DNA of 64,000 nucleotides from Mesorhizobium sp. M2A.F.Ca.ET.046.03.2.1 (GTDB lineage: Bacteria; Pseudomonadota; Alphaproteobacteria; Rhizobiales; Rhizobiaceae), in contig NZ_CP034449.1 of the NCBI RefSeq assembly GCF_003952425.1, positions 1,736,001 to 1,800,000 on the forward strand, written 5' to 3'. The notes under the pieces were generated by a model, which was not told where the DNA came from, did not search any database, and saw nothing but the letters and a program-made list of their open reading frames with translations. A program made the translations under genes and the position numbers. This document shows positions 45,322 to 54,990 of this stretch, in pieces. Numbering within the stretch: position 1 is the first letter of the stretch; each line of letters begins with the position of its first letter.

Positions 45322-45410
45322 GGTATCCTCCGTTCGGCCCCCGATCGAGAACGCTCGACCTCCCAGGGGGCTGTTAACCTTCACAGCCTCGCGGCTGCTG
45401 CGGACCTACC

Positions 45411-45426
45411 TGCAACGCGCGTGCCA
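45411..45426 (-). promoter_or_regulatory. Sigma-54 (RpoN) promoter of dctA
   Basis: On the minus strand TGGCAC-GCGCG-TTGCA matches the -24/-12 consensus TGGCAC-N5-TTGCW exactly. Transcription would start about 80 bases before the dctA ATG. Confidence 0.88.
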
Positions 45427-45502
45427 GATGGCGCCCGGAGTTTCGCTTCGTTGATTTTGCTGAATTTTTCGAGCTCGCGAGGTGCCTTTTCCGCGGCATC
45501 AG

Positions 45503-45552
45503 TGTGGTTATCCGCATAGGTACAATTGCGCCTTGTGCGAAAGCATGCACAA
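45503..45552. promoter_or_regulatory. Candidate DctD enhancer sites between dctA and dctB
   Basis: Two inverted repeats lie about 80-125 bases upstream of the dctA -24 box. One is TGTGG-TTAT-CCGCA (45503-45515, one mismatch). The other is TTGTGC-N8-GCACAA (45533-45552, perfect). Tandem sites upstream of a sigma-54 promoter match DctD control in Sinorhizobium. The second site reaches the proposed dctB start, so the later ATG at 45560 may be the true start. Confidence 0.55.
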
Positions 45553-47425
45553 ATACGCCATGCTGCAACGCCCTGCCGCTGCTCTCGCTTCGACGCCCGA
45601 ACTGCTTGCCGGGCGGGCGCGGCGCGCCTGGCTGCTGTTCACGGCGGTGGCGCTGGCGATCATCGCGGCAGCGCTCTACGGCGCCGGCCTCTATGGCCGC
45701 TCGACGGAGATCGAGGCATTAGCCACGCAAGGACGCACGGACGCCAATCTCAAGGTCGCGCTGCTGCGCGCGGTGCTGGAAAATCCGCGCGCGCTGCCGC
45801 TGCTCCTGTCGGAGGACCAGCAGGTCAATGACGCGTTGACCCAGCGAAGCCCTGCCGCGATCGACGTGCTCAACCGCAAGCTGGAAGGGCTGGTTTCCGG
45901 CACCAAGGCCTCGGTGCTCTACGTCACCGGCACGGACGGTCTGGCGATCGCCTCCAGCAATTGGCGCGAACCGGTGAGTTTCGTCGGCAGCGACTACAGT
46001 TTCCGCGCCTATTTCTCAGGCGCGATGCAGACCGGCACCGCCGAATATTTCGCGCTCGGCAATGTCAGCAAACGTCCCGGGCTCTACATCTCGCGGCGCG
46101 TCGACGGCGCCTCGGGGCCTCTCGGCGTCGTCGTGGTCAAGATGGAGTTCGACCAGCTCGAAGCCGACTGGCACGAAGCGAACCGGCCGGCCTTTGTCAG
46201 CGACGCGCATGGCGTGGTGCTGATCACGAGCGTCCCCTCCTGGCGCTTCCTGACGACGGAGCCGCTTAGCCGGCCGGTGCTCGCCGAGATCCGCGCCAGC
46301 CAGCAATTCGGCGACGTGCCGCTGGTGCCTTTGCCGATCACGAGACCGGAGGCGCTGAGCTCCGATGTCGCGCTGGTCCATGCCATCACGCCTGGAGGCA
46401 GCGATGCGGAATATCTGCGGCTCTCGACCGCTGTGCCGTCGACACCGTGGCAGCTCGACTATCTTGTTCCAGCCGAAGCGCCGATCGCCGCCGCGCAGCG
46501 CGAAATGCGGCTCCTGGCGCTGGGCGTCCTTGTGCCGCTCATCGCCTTGGCCGCCTATCTGCTTTGGCGCCGGCAGTCCGCCCAGATGCGGATCGCCGCC
46601 GAACAGGCCGCGCGCGCCGAGCTGGAGCGGCGCGTCGTCGAGCGCACGCAGGATCTCAGCCTGGCGCGCGACCGGCTGCAGGCCGAGATCGCCGACCATC
46701 GCAGCACCGAGGTGAGGCTGCAGGTCATGCAGCAGGAGCTGGTGCAGGCCAACCGGCTTGCCACGCTTGGCCAGGTCGCGGCCGGCGTCGCGCATGAGAT
46801 CAACCAGCCGGTGGCGACGATCCGCGCCTATGCCGACAATGCGCGCGTGTTCCTCGAGCGCAAGCAAAGCGCCTCAGCCGAGGAGAATCTTGGCGCCATC
46901 GCCGCGCTGACCGAGCGCATCGGAGCCATCACGGAGGAGCTGAAAGCCTTTGCCCGCAAGGGCCGCACCGCCGCCGAGCCCGTCGAATTGCGCAGCGTGA
47001 TCGAGGGCGCAGTCGTGCTGCTCAGGAGCCGCTTCGCCGGCCGGCTGGATGCCCTGGCGATCACGCTGCCGCCGACGGCGCTAAAAGTAATGGGCAATCG
47101 GCTGCGGCTGGAACAGGTGTTGATCAATCTGTTCCAGAACGCGCTGGAGGCGCTCGATGGCCGTGATGGCGCAAGGGTCGAAGTCTCCGCCGCCGAAACC
47201 GGCGAAGACGTGGCGCTGGTCGTTTCCGACAACGGACCTGGTATCCCACCCGCGATCCTGAAATCACTGTTCACGCCCTTCAACACCTCGAAGGAGAAAG
47301 GCCTTGGGCTCGGCCTGGTCATCTCCAAGGACATCGTCGCCGACTATGGCGGGCGCATCGAGGTTTCGAGCAGCGACCAGGGCACACGCTTCACCATCCA
47401 TCTGTCGAAAGCCGGCGCAGCATGA
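45545..47425 (+). CDS. dctB: C4-dicarboxylate sensor histidine kinase DctB
   Basis: This 626-residue kinase has two membrane helices ([20 protein letters not shown] and [19 protein letters not shown]) around a tandem-PAS-like periplasmic sensor domain of about 260 residues with [20 protein letters not shown] coiled coil leads to the H-box [20 protein letters not shown]. The N and G boxes are [17 protein letters not shown] and [10 protein letters not shown]. It senses dicarboxylates with DctA and phosphorylates DctD. The start may be ATG 45545 or 45560. It overlaps dctD by 4 bases. Confidence 0.9.
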   Translation: MHKYAMLQRPAAALASTPELLAGRARRAWLLFTAVALAIIAAALYGAGLYGRSTEIEALATQGRTDANLKVALLRAVLENPRALPLLLSEDQQVNDALTQRSPAAIDVLNRKLEGLVSGTKASVLYVTGTDGLAIASSNWREPVSFVGSDYSFRAYFSGAMQTGTAEYFALGNVSKRPGLYISRRVDGASGPLGVVVVKMEFDQLEADWHEANRPAFVSDAHGVVLITSVPSWRFLTTEPLSRPVLAEIRASQQFGDVPLVPLPITRPEALSSDVALVHAITPGGSDAEYLRLSTAVPSTPWQLDYLVPAEAPIAAAQREMRLLALGVLVPLIALAAYLLWRRQSAQMRIAAEQAARAELERRVVERTQDLSLARDRLQAEIADHRSTEVRLQVMQQELVQANRLATLGQVAAGVAHEINQPVATIRAYADNARVFLERKQSASAEENLGAIAALTERIGAITEELKAFARKGRTAAEPVELRSVIEGAVVLLRSRFAGRLDALAITLPPTALKVMGNRLRLEQVLINLFQNALEALDGRDGARVEVSAAETGEDVALVVSDNGPGIPPAILKSLFTPFNTSKEKGLGLGLVISKDIVADYGGRIEVSSSDQGTRFTIHLSKAGAA

Positions 47426-48777
47426 CGAAGCACAACCCAGCAACGGTGATCCTGATCGACGACGACAGCGACCTGCTCAAGGCGACAAGGCAGACGCTGG
47501 AGCTTGCCGGCTTTGCTGTGTCGGCCTATTCGGTGGCGAGCGAAGCGCTGGCGACGCTCGACAGGAATTTCGCCGGCGTGGTTGTCTCGGACATCCGCAT
47601 GCCGGAGATCGACGGGCTGCAGCTTTTCGGCCGCGTCTTGCATCTCGACCCAGATATTCCCGTGATCCTGGTCACGGGGCACGGCGACATCGCCATGGCC
47701 GTCAAGGCGATCAAGGACGGCGCCTACGACTTCATCACCAAGCCTTTCGCCACTGAGCGGCTGGCGCAGAGCGTTGCCCGCGCCGCCGAAAAACGCCGGC
47801 TGGTGATGGAGAACCGCGCCTTGCGCGAAGCGGCCGAGCAGGCGCAGGAGGGCTTGCCGCTGATCGGACAGACGCCGGCGATGGAGCGGCTGCGCCGTAC
47901 GCTCAGGCAGATCGCCGACACCGATGTCGACGTGCTGGTGACCGGCGAGACCGGCTCCGGCAAGGAGGTGGTGGCGAACCTGCTGCATCGCTGGAGCCGC
48001 CGTGCCAATGGCAATTTCGTCGCGCTCAATTGCGGCACGCTGCCGGAGACGGTCATCGAAAGCGAGCTGTTCGGACACGAGGCCGGCGCCTTCACCGGCG
48101 CGCAGAAGAAGCGCGTCGGCCGTATCGAGCATTCGAGCGGCGGCACGCTCTTCCTCGACGAGATCGAAAGCATGCCGGCCGCGACGCAGGTGCAGATGCT
48201 GCGCGTGCTCGAAATGCGCGAGGTGACGCCGCTCGGCACCAACGAAGTCAGGCCGGTCGACCTGCGCGTCGTCGCCGCCGCCAAGGTCGACCTCGGCAAT
48301 GCCAGCCAGCGCGGCGCTTTCCGCGAGGACCTCTATTACCGGCTCAATGTGGTGACGCTCTCCATTCCGCCGCTGCGCGAACGGCGGGACGACGTGCCGC
48401 TGCTGTTCGGCTATTTCGCCGAGCGGGCCGCCGCACGGTTCCGGCGAGCCGTGCCGGCGACCTCGGCGGCGGTCCAGCGCCATCTCAGGGAGCACGACTG
48501 GCCGGGCAATGTACGCGAACTCGCCCATTTCGCCGAACGCTTGGTGCTCGGGCTTGAGGATGTCGCCGAAACGCCTTCCCCTGCGGCAATGGAGAGCGAC
48601 GCCGCGATGCCGTTGCCCGAACGGCTCGATCGCTACGAGGCCGACATCATCCGCGAGACACTTGGTCGCAATGAAGGCGACGTCCGCCGCACCATCGAGG
48701 CGCTCGGTATTCCGCGCAAGACCTTCTATGACAAGTTGCAGCGGCACGGCATCGTGCGCAGCGATTTTTCCAGATAG
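47422..48777 (+). CDS. dctD: Sigma-54-dependent response regulator DctD
   Basis: This 451-residue protein has a receiver domain (phospho-acceptor D57 in [13 protein letters not shown]), an AAA+ domain with Walker [10 protein letters not shown] near 174-182, the sigma-54 contact loop GAFTGA near 222 and Walker [11 protein letters not shown]. The C-terminal Fis-type helix-turn-helix is [20 protein letters not shown]. It activates dctA from upstream sites with RpoN. Confidence 0.93.
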   Translation: MTKHNPATVILIDDDSDLLKATRQTLELAGFAVSAYSVASEALATLDRNFAGVVVSDIRMPEIDGLQLFGRVLHLDPDIPVILVTGHGDIAMAVKAIKDGAYDFITKPFATERLAQSVARAAEKRRLVMENRALREAAEQAQEGLPLIGQTPAMERLRRTLRQIADTDVDVLVTGETGSGKEVVANLLHRWSRRANGNFVALNCGTLPETVIESELFGHEAGAFTGAQKKRVGRIEHSSGGTLFLDEIESMPAATQVQMLRVLEMREVTPLGTNEVRPVDLRVVAAAKVDLGNASQRGAFREDLYYRLNVVTLSIPPLRERRDDVPLLFGYFAERAAARFRRAVPATSAAVQRHLREHDWPGNVRELAHFAERLVLGLEDVAETPSPAAMESDAAMPLPERLDRYEADIIRETLGRNEGDVRRTIEALGIPRKTFYDKLQRHGIVRSDFSR

Positions 48778-48936
48778 ATCAAGCTCGTGGAACCCGATCC
48801 AATCTCCGGCCGTTGAGCTTGTCCGGCAAACCGTGGCACGTTGGCACCAGCCGGCCAGTGAACGCATCGGCGCGATGGCGTTGCCGGGTTGCGCTTGGCA
48901 GGCGTTGATGGTTTGTTGCCGCCCAGCGGAGAACGA

Positions 48937-49284
48937 ATGATGCGCGAATCCCTCGGTCAAGACGAATACGGCTCGGCCAACCCTTTCGATCCGGACGACC
49001 TGCCCAATCTCAACGCGATGGGGCCGGTGATGGGCGGCGGCAATGATTTCGAGAAATACGCGGTCGCCGTCATCATCGTCTTCGGCGCGCTGATCATCGG
49101 CGGCCTGATGGCCGCCTCCATGTCCTTCGGCCACCGCAACGGCTTCCTGTTCGCGCTCGGCGGCGCCACGGCGGCCTGGATTTCCGGCAATGCGCTGCTG
49201 CTCGACCGCCCGCGCATCTACGCGCTGTTTGTGGCCATTGCCGCCGTCATGCTGATCGCCTCGACCATCACGTTGGTGACCTGA
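48937..49284 (+). CDS. Small membrane protein, unknown function
   Basis: This 115-residue protein has three hydrophobic helices (AVAVIIVFGALIIGGLMAAS, GFLFALGGATAAWISGNALL, IYALFVAIAAVMLIASTITL) and a polar N-terminus rich in Asp, Asn and Pro. GGAG lies before the ATG at 48937. No family recognised. It is convergent with the gamma-glutamyltransferase pseudogene, 4 bases apart. Confidence 0.65.
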   Translation: MMRESLGQDEYGSANPFDPDDLPNLNAMGPVMGGGNDFEKYAVAVIIVFGALIIGGLMAASMSFGHRNGFLFALGGATAAWISGNALLLDRPRIYALFVAIAAVMLIASTITLVT

Positions 49285-49288
49285 TCAA

Positions 49289-51026
49289 TTAATCTCCCAG
49301 CGCCTCGCCGGCAGCCGCGCGACTGTCCATGGCGCCGTTGTAGCGGGCGCCGCCGCCCTTCTCGATCTCCGCCAGGCTCTTGCCGCCGACAAGGATGCCG
49401 GCGGCCCGGACCCAGGTCTCGTCGCTGAGGTCGAGATGATAGCCCATGCCGGCAAGCAGCCGCTCCGTGTCCGGCGAAAGCCCAAAAGGTTCGACATAGA
49501 CCGTGTCCGGCAGCCATTGATGGTGAATGCGCGGCGCGTCGATGGCTTCCTGGATGTCCATACCGTGGTCGATGACGTTGACGATCACCTCCAGGGTGAT
49601 GGTAATGATGCGCGAGCCGCCCGGGCTGCCGATGACCATGAACGGCTTGCCATCCTTCGTTACGATCGTCGGGCTCATCGAGGATAAAGGCGTCTTCTTC
49701 GGCTGAATGGCGTTGACCTCGCCCTGGACCAGCCCGTAGAGGTTGGGCACTCCGGGCTTCTGGGTGAAGTCGTCCATCTCGTTGTTGAGCAGGATGCCGG
49801 TGCCTTCGGCGACGACGCCGGCGCCGAAGGAGCCGTTCAGCGTGTAGGTGACCGCGGCCGCGTTGCCGTCCTTGTCGATGATCGAATAGTGGGTCGTCTC
49901 CTTCGACTCGCCAAGACCCTTCGGCATCAAGTCCTTCGAGACGCCGGCGCGGAAGGGATCGATCTTGTCCCGGATGTCCATGGCGTAGCCCTTGTCAAGC
50001 AGTTTCGAGACCGGATTTTCGACGAAATCCGGGTCACCCAGCGCCGAATTGCGATCGACATAGGCATGGCGCATCGCCTCGACCATGACATGGACCGTCT
50101 CGGCGGAAGCCGAGCCGAGATAGGAGAGCGGATAGCCCTCCAGGATGTTCAGAATCTCGCAGATGATGACGCCGCCCGAGCTTGGCGGTGGCGAGGAGAT
50201 GATCTCGTAGCGGCGGTAGGAACAGGTCACCGGCTTCAATTCGCGCACCGCATATTGCTCGAAATCGCCCTTGGCGAGGATGCCGCCCCTGGCGCCGCTC
50301 GCCTTGACGATGGCGTCGGCGATGGCGCCCTTTTAGAAGGCGTCCGCCCCCTTTTGCGAGATCGCCGACAGCGAGGCGGCGAGGTCCGGCTGAACGAGCT
50401 TCTCGCCGATGCCATAAGGCTTGCCGTCTTTTTCAGGAAGATCGCGGCCGCCGCCGGGTCCTTCGCCAGCCGGTCGGCGCTGTCGGCGAACCAAGCCGCG
50501 TCGCCCTGGTTGAGGACAAAACCAGCCCTGGCGTAGGCAATCGCCAGCGCCATCAGATCCTGCCTTGAGAGCGTGCCATATTTCTCGCACGCCATCTCGA
50601 AGCCGGCCACCGAGCCCGGCACGCCGACGGCAAGATAGCCATCGAGGCTGGCGCCCTTGATCGGCTTGCCGTCCTTGTCGAGATACATGGTTCTCGCGGC
50701 GGCGAGCGGCGCGCGCTCGCGGAAATCGATGAAGGTGGTGCGGCCGTCCTTCAGCCGGATGGTCATGAACCCTTCGCCGCCGATATTGCCGGCTTCGGGA
50801 AAGACGACGGCCAGCGCGTAGCCGACCGCGACAGCGGCATCGACGGCGTTGCCGCCCTTCTTCAGCACGTCGACGCCGACTTCGGTCGCCAGATGCTGCT
50901 CCGTGACCACCATGCCGTGCTCACCCTTGGCCGGAACGGGCGACCGGCGAAGGCGGCAACGGCCGGAATGAAGGCAGAGGCAAGCGAAAGGCTGACGGCG
51001 ATCAGCGACCGGCGGGTCAAGGGCAT
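49289..51026 (-). pseudogene. Gamma-glutamyltransferase, broken in three places
   Basis: The intact enzyme is a periplasmic glutathione hydrolase. Three lesions are visible. (1) The signal peptide from ATG 51026 (TRRSLIAVSLSLASAFIPAV) is in a different frame from GEHGMVVTEQHLATEVGVDV, so a shift lies near 50930-50950. (2) At the A5/T5 tract 50429-50433 the frame passes from AAAIFLKK to DGKPYGIGEKLVQPDLAASL. (3) At 50333-50335 a TAA replaces the Tyr of ADAF-YKG. After it the same frame runs to the end with the nucleophile Thr in SKETTHYSIIDKDG and the GSPGGSRI motif. One or two sites could be read errors, but three together point to decay. Confidence 0.82.
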
Positions 51027-51103
51027 GGCGGTGCTCCTGGCGTCGAAATGCCTAGGAAAAACCGTCGGAGCGAATTAGTCCAATAACAATTGAAGTAGCG
51101 CGA

Positions 51104-51244
51104 GAGACCCCCTCACCCGGATTGCCAAGTCGAATTGCAAGGGCAATTCGGGCAATCCGACCTCTCCCCAAGGGGAGAGGAGCTTGCGCCGATCTCTTCT
51201 CCCCTCGGGGAGAAGGTGGCCGCGAAGCGGCCGGATGAGGGGGA
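51104..51244. repeat. Mosaic palindromic repeat between rhaI and the GGT pseudogene
   Basis: Nested stems GGATTGCC...GGCAATCC and CGAATTGC-AAGG-GCAATTCG are followed by CCTCTCCCC-AA-GGGGAGAGG and GGCCGCGAAGCGGCC. The ends are CCCTCACCCGG and GGATGAGGGGGA. It lies 13 bases beyond the rhaI stop and may serve as its 3' end structure. Confidence 0.85.
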
Positions 51245-51257
51245 GTGGCGCAGCCTA

Positions 51258-52550
51258 TCAGACGATGCCGCCGCCGCCGCTGGCGACAGCCGGCCGCTCC
51301 GCCGCGACCTTCGCGCGATAACCCGCTTCGCGATAGGCCGCGACCGGATCGATGGCGCCGCCGGTCCGCAGGCGCGCCATGGCGAGGATCGGCTCCACAT
51401 CGGTGCGGTAGGCGCTTTTAAGCGTCTGCGTCGCCATCAGCGCGTCGTTCTCCTCCTGGAAACCTTCGAGCGCCTTGCGGTCGACCAGCAGCGCCTGCGC
51501 GTAGGCGCGCTGCACCTCGACCGCCGACAGCATAAGGCTCTCGATCGGATCGGTGACGTTGTGGCTCTGGTCGAGCATATGGGCGGGATTGAAACCCTTG
51601 GCGCCGGAGAGCTCCGCATCGACCAGTTCGTTGAAGACGAGGAACAGCCGGTAGGGATCGATCGAGCCGGCATCGAGGTCGTCGTCGCCATATTTGGAAT
51701 CGTTGAAGTGGAAACCGCCCAGCTTGCCGAACTGGATCAACCGCGACACGATCATCTCGATGTTGACGTTGGGCGCGTGGTGGCCGAGGTCGACAAGGCA
51801 GAAGGCCTTGGCGCCGAGCTCTTGCGCGATAATGTAGTTGGTGCCCCAGTCCTGCACGACCGTCGAATAGAAGGCCGGCTCATACATTTTGTGCTCGGTG
51901 AACAGCCGCCAGTCGTCCGGTAGGCCGGCATAGATCTCCCGCATCGCGTCCAGATAGCGCTCGAAGGTCTTTGCGAAATTGACCTGGCCGGGGAAGTTCG
52001 AGCCGTCGCCGATCCACACCGTCAGCGCCTTGGAGCCCAGCGTCTTGCCGATCTCGATGCATTCGAGATTGTGCTCGACCGCCTGCCGGCGCGTGCCGGC
52101 ATCGGCATGCGAGAGCGAGCCGAACTTGTAGGATAGCTTCTGATCCTTGGCGTCGGAGAAAGTGTTGGAGTTCATGGCGTCGAAGCCGAGGCCGAAGCGC
52201 GAGGCCGCCTGCTTCAGCCGGTTCGGATCAGCCTTGTCCCAGGGGATGTGCAGCGAGACGGTCGGCGTTGCCTGCGTCAGCTGGGCAATGACGGCGCAGT
52301 CCTCGATCTTGTCGAAGATGTCGCGCGGCTCGCCGGGACCGGGGAAACGCGCGAAACGCGTGCCGCCGGTGCCGACGCCCCAGGACGGGATCGCCACGCC
52401 GAATTTCTCGACCTTGTCGCGGATGGCGTCGATGGCGATGCCGCGGCGGTCGAGGCGTTCGCCGAGCGAGGCGTAGTCGCGCTCGAGGTCGGGTTGGCGC
52501 GCGGTGTTGTGGCTGGCGACTATGTCGGCGCGGATAATTGTTTCGGACAT
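51258..52550 (-). CDS. rhaI: L-rhamnose isomerase (rhizobial type RhaI)
   Basis: This 430-residue TIM-barrel sugar isomerase converts L-rhamnose to L-rhamnulose in the cytosol. Metal and substrate residues are visible in LFTEHKMYEPAFYST, LVDLGHHAPNVNIE and GFHFNDSKYGDDDL. It follows rhaD on the minus strand with a palindromic repeat between them. Length and motifs match the RhaI type of Rhizobium, which differs from E. coli RhaA. Confidence 0.88.
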   Translation of the reverse strand: MSETIIRADIVASHNTARQPDLERDYASLGERLDRRGIAIDAIRDKVEKFGVAIPSWGVGTGGTRFARFPGPGEPRDIFDKIEDCAVIAQLTQATPTVSLHIPWDKADPNRLKQAASRFGLGFDAMNSNTFSDAKDQKLSYKFGSLSHADAGTRRQAVEHNLECIEIGKTLGSKALTVWIGDGSNFPGQVNFAKTFERYLDAMREIYAGLPDDWRLFTEHKMYEPAFYSTVVQDWGTNYIIAQELGAKAFCLVDLGHHAPNVNIEMIVSRLIQFGKLGGFHFNDSKYGDDDLDAGSIDPYRLFLVFNELVDAELSGAKGFNPAHMLDQSHNVTDPIESLMLSAVEVQRAYAQALLVDRKALEGFQEENDALMATQTLKSAYRTDVEPILAMARLRTGGAIDPVAAYREAGYRAKVAAERPAVASGGGGIV

Positions 52551-52580
52551 GCAATTCCTCCCAAGAATGCGTTCGGCTGG

Positions 52581-52690
52581 CGCCGCCCCTCATCCGCCCT
52601 TCGGGCTTTCGTCCTTCGAAAAGCCAAGCAATTGGCTTTTCGACCGCTACGCGGCCACTCCTCAACTGCCCGTATAGAGACGGGGAGAAG
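52581..52690. repeat. Mosaic palindromic repeat between rhaD and rhaI
   Basis: It begins CGCCCCTCATCCG and ends ACGGGGAGAAGG. It contains the same perfect hairpin CGAAAAGCCAA-GCAA-TTGGCTTTTCG as the ehuB-ehuC repeat. It lies within the rhaDI transcript. Confidence 0.85.
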
Positions 52691-52700
52691 GAAAGGGCGC

Positions 52701-54803
52701 CTAGCGCGTAAAGCTTTGCGCGTTGCCGGCGTCGACATTGACGATGTTGCCGGTCGATTTGGCCGACATGTCGGAGGCGAAGAAATAGATCGCCTCGGCA
52801 ATGTCTTCCGGGAACACCGAGCGCTTCAGCATCGAACGCGAGCGGTAATGCTCCTCGAGGTCGTCGGTCGACATCTTGTAAGCCGCGGCGCGCTGTTCCT
52901 TCCACTCGCCGGTCCAGATTTTCGAGCCGCGCAGCACGGCGTCCGGATTGACGACGTTGACCCTGATCTGCGCTTCGGCCCCCTCCAGCGCGAGGCAGCG
53001 GGCAAGATGGATCTCCGCGGCCTTGGCGGTGCAATAGGCCGACGCATTCGGCGAGGCGGCGAGCCCGTTCTTGGAGGCGACGAAGACGACGTTGCCGCCG
53101 ATCTTCTGGGCGCGGAACAGACGGAAAGCCTCGCGCGAAACCAGGAAATAGCCGGTGGACAGGATGTCCATATTCTTGTTCCACAAGGCCAGTGTCGTCT
53201 CCTCGATCGGCGCCGAGGAGGCCAGGCCGGCATTGGAAACCAGGATGTCGATGCCGCCGAATTCGACCGCCGTTTCGGCGAAGCCGGAAAGCACTTGCTC
53301 CTCGGAGGTGACGTCGATCCGCACCGGACGGACGAAGTCCCTTCCGAAGGTTTTCGAGAGCTCGTCATTGGCACTGGCCAAAGCGGCCTCGTCTATATCG
53401 GCAAGCACGACGCAGGCGCCTTCGCGCAGCAGCCGGTTGGCGGTGGCGCGGCCGATGCCCCCGGCGCCGCCGGTGACCAGCGCGATCTGGCCGGCCAGCG
53501 CCTTCGGCTTCGGCAGGCGCTGGAGCTTGGCTTCCTCGAGTTGCCAATATTCGATGTCGAAAGCCTCCTGCGCCGGCAGGCCGACATAGGACGAGACTGT
53601 CGAGGCGCTGCGCATGACGTTGATGGCGTTGACATAGAACTCGCCGGAGATGCGCGCCGTCGCCTTGTCGCCGGCGAAGGTGAACATGCCGACACCGGGC
53701 ATCAGATAGACCACCGCATTGGGGTCGCGGATGGCGGGCGAGTCCGCATGCTTGCAGGCGTCGTAATAGGCCTGGTAGCCGACGCGGTATTCGGCAATGT
53801 CGTCGGCAAGCCGTGCGATGACGGCGTCGATATCTGGCTTCGCCGGATCGAACTCGATGACCAGCGGCCGGATCTTGGTGCGCAGGAAATGGTCCGGGCA
53901 GGAGGTGCCAAGCGCCGCCAGCGGCCGCAAATCCCTGGAATTGACGAATTCGAGCACGGCCGGCTGATCGTCGAAATGGCCGAGCTTATGGCTCTTTTCG
54001 GAAATCAGGCCGCGGATCCTCGGCATCAGCTTGGCGGCAATGGCACGGCGCGCCGGCGCGTCGAGCGATTGCACCGCCTCGCCACCAAAAATAGCCACGC
54101 GTTCCGACCGGCGCTCGAACCACTCGATTGCCTGGTTGATCACCGAGATCGTGGTCTCGTAGCATTCCTTGGGCGTGCAGCCCCAGGTGAACAGGCCGTG
54201 GCTTTCAAGCACAACGCCCTTGGCCTCAGGATTTTCGAGGCAGAATTTCTCCAGCCACAGGCCAAGCTCGAAGCCCGGCCGCTTCCAGGGCAGCCAGCCG
54301 ATGGCGTCGCCGAAGATCTCCTTGGTGATCGCCTTGGAATCGTTGGCCGCCGCGACCGCGATGATGGCGTCGGGATGCATGTGGTCGACGCAAGCCTTCG
54401 GCACATAGGCGTGCAGCGGCGTGTCAATCGAGGCCGCGCGCGGATTGAGGTTGAAGGTGCAGTGGGGCAGATAGCCCACCATCTCATCCTGGTGCTCGAC
54501 GCCGCGATAGAGCCCCTTGATGGCGCGCAGCTTGTCCATGTAGAGGGTGGCGAAACCGTCCAGCTTGATCGAGGCGCTGTCGCCGCCGGAGCCCTTCACC
54601 CACAGGACCTCGACATCCTCGCCGGTCAGCGGGTCCTTCTGCCAGACCTTGGACGAGGTGTTGCCGCCGCCATAATTGGTGACGCGCTTGTCGGATCCCA
54701 GCGTGTTCGAGCGATAGACCAGGAGCTCGGGACCGCTCATCCCTTCGGCTTTTGCATCGTCCCACAGATTGGCGAGGCGCGAGCCGGAGCGCTTGTCGAG
54801 CAT
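52701..54803 (-). CDS. rhaD: Bifunctional rhamnulose-1-phosphate aldolase/lactaldehyde dehydrogenase
   Basis: This 700-residue fusion has an N-terminal class II aldolase domain (about 1-430: VTNYGGGNTSSKVW; WVKGSGGDSASIKLDGF; zinc-site histidines around HMHPDAIIAV and SHGLFTWG). A C-terminal short-chain dehydrogenase domain (about 440-700) has ALVTGGAGGIGRATANRL and YCTAKAAEIHLARC with the Tyr/Lys pair. It cleaves rhamnulose 1-phosphate to DHAP and lactaldehyde and oxidises the latter. It starts the minus-strand rhaDI operon, divergent from rhaR. Confidence 0.9.
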   Translation of the reverse strand: MLDKRSGSRLANLWDDAKAEGMSGPELLVYRSNTLGSDKRVTNYGGGNTSSKVWQKDPLTGEDVEVLWVKGSGGDSASIKLDGFATLYMDKLRAIKGLYRGVEHQDEMVGYLPHCTFNLNPRAASIDTPLHAYVPKACVDHMHPDAIIAVAAANDSKAITKEIFGDAIGWLPWKRPGFELGLWLEKFCLENPEAKGVVLESHGLFTWGCTPKECYETTISVINQAIEWFERRSERVAIFGGEAVQSLDAPARRAIAAKLMPRIRGLISEKSHKLGHFDDQPAVLEFVNSRDLRPLAALGTSCPDHFLRTKIRPLVIEFDPAKPDIDAVIARLADDIAEYRVGYQAYYDACKHADSPAIRDPNAVVYLMPGVGMFTFAGDKATARISGEFYVNAINVMRSASTVSSYVGLPAQEAFDIEYWQLEEAKLQRLPKPKALAGQIALVTGGAGGIGRATANRLLREGACVVLADIDEAALASANDELSKTFGRDFVRPVRIDVTSEEQVLSGFAETAVEFGGIDILVSNAGLASSAPIEETTLALWNKNMDILSTGYFLVSREAFRLFRAQKIGGNVVFVASKNGLAASPNASAYCTAKAAEIHLARCLALEGAEAQIRVNVVNPDAVLRGSKIWTGEWKEQRAAAYKMSTDDLEEHYRSRSMLKRSVFPEDIAEAIYFFASDMSAKSTGNIVNVDAGNAQSFTR

Positions 54804-54852
54804 AGGTATCCTCCCTTGGAGCGCATGTCGCGCTCCTCATTTCTTGCTCGGG

Positions 54853-54881
54853 AATGTCTACGCAAGCGCCCCGCTTGTCAA
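54853..54881 (-). promoter_or_regulatory. Candidate promoter of rhaDI
   Basis: On the minus strand TTGACA (54881-54876) is followed after 17 bases by GACATT (54858-54853). The -35 is perfect and the -10 is weak. It lies 50 bases upstream of the rhaD start. Confidence 0.5.
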
Positions 54882-54888
54882 TCACAAA

Positions 54889-54945
54889 CGATCAATATCG
54901 ATCATATTGCACTGCACAATGAAAATATATGATCGGAAATGATTG
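54889..54945. promoter_or_regulatory. Candidate RhaR operator region
   Basis: CGATCA-N5-CGATCATAT on the left (54889-54908) is mirrored by ATATGATCG-N4-TGATTG on the right (54927-54945). The pair forms a large inverted arrangement between the divergent promoters. A DeoR-type repressor could bind both and loop or block them. The right half touches the TTGACA box at 54943. Confidence 0.5.
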
Positions 54946-54971
54946 ACACTGCGCGTTTTCTGAGGCCTGAT
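54943..54971 (+). promoter_or_regulatory. Candidate promoter of rhaRSTPQUK
   Basis: TTGACA at 54943-54948 is followed after 17 bases by CCTGAT at 54966-54971, 20 bases before the rhaR start. The -10 is weak. Confidence 0.45.
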
Positions 54972-54990
54972 GTTTGGGCAGGGAGGAACC

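Noticed and set aside
48778..48936. Search for a terminator or small gene behind dctD
   Set aside because: No hairpin with a T run and no credible frame could be seen.
52248..54932. Open frame of 894 codons on the plus strand opposite rhaD and rhaI
   Set aside because: It is a shadow of GC-rich coding on the minus strand; it is low in recognisable motifs, rich in Arg, Gly and Ala, and lacks a ribosome site.
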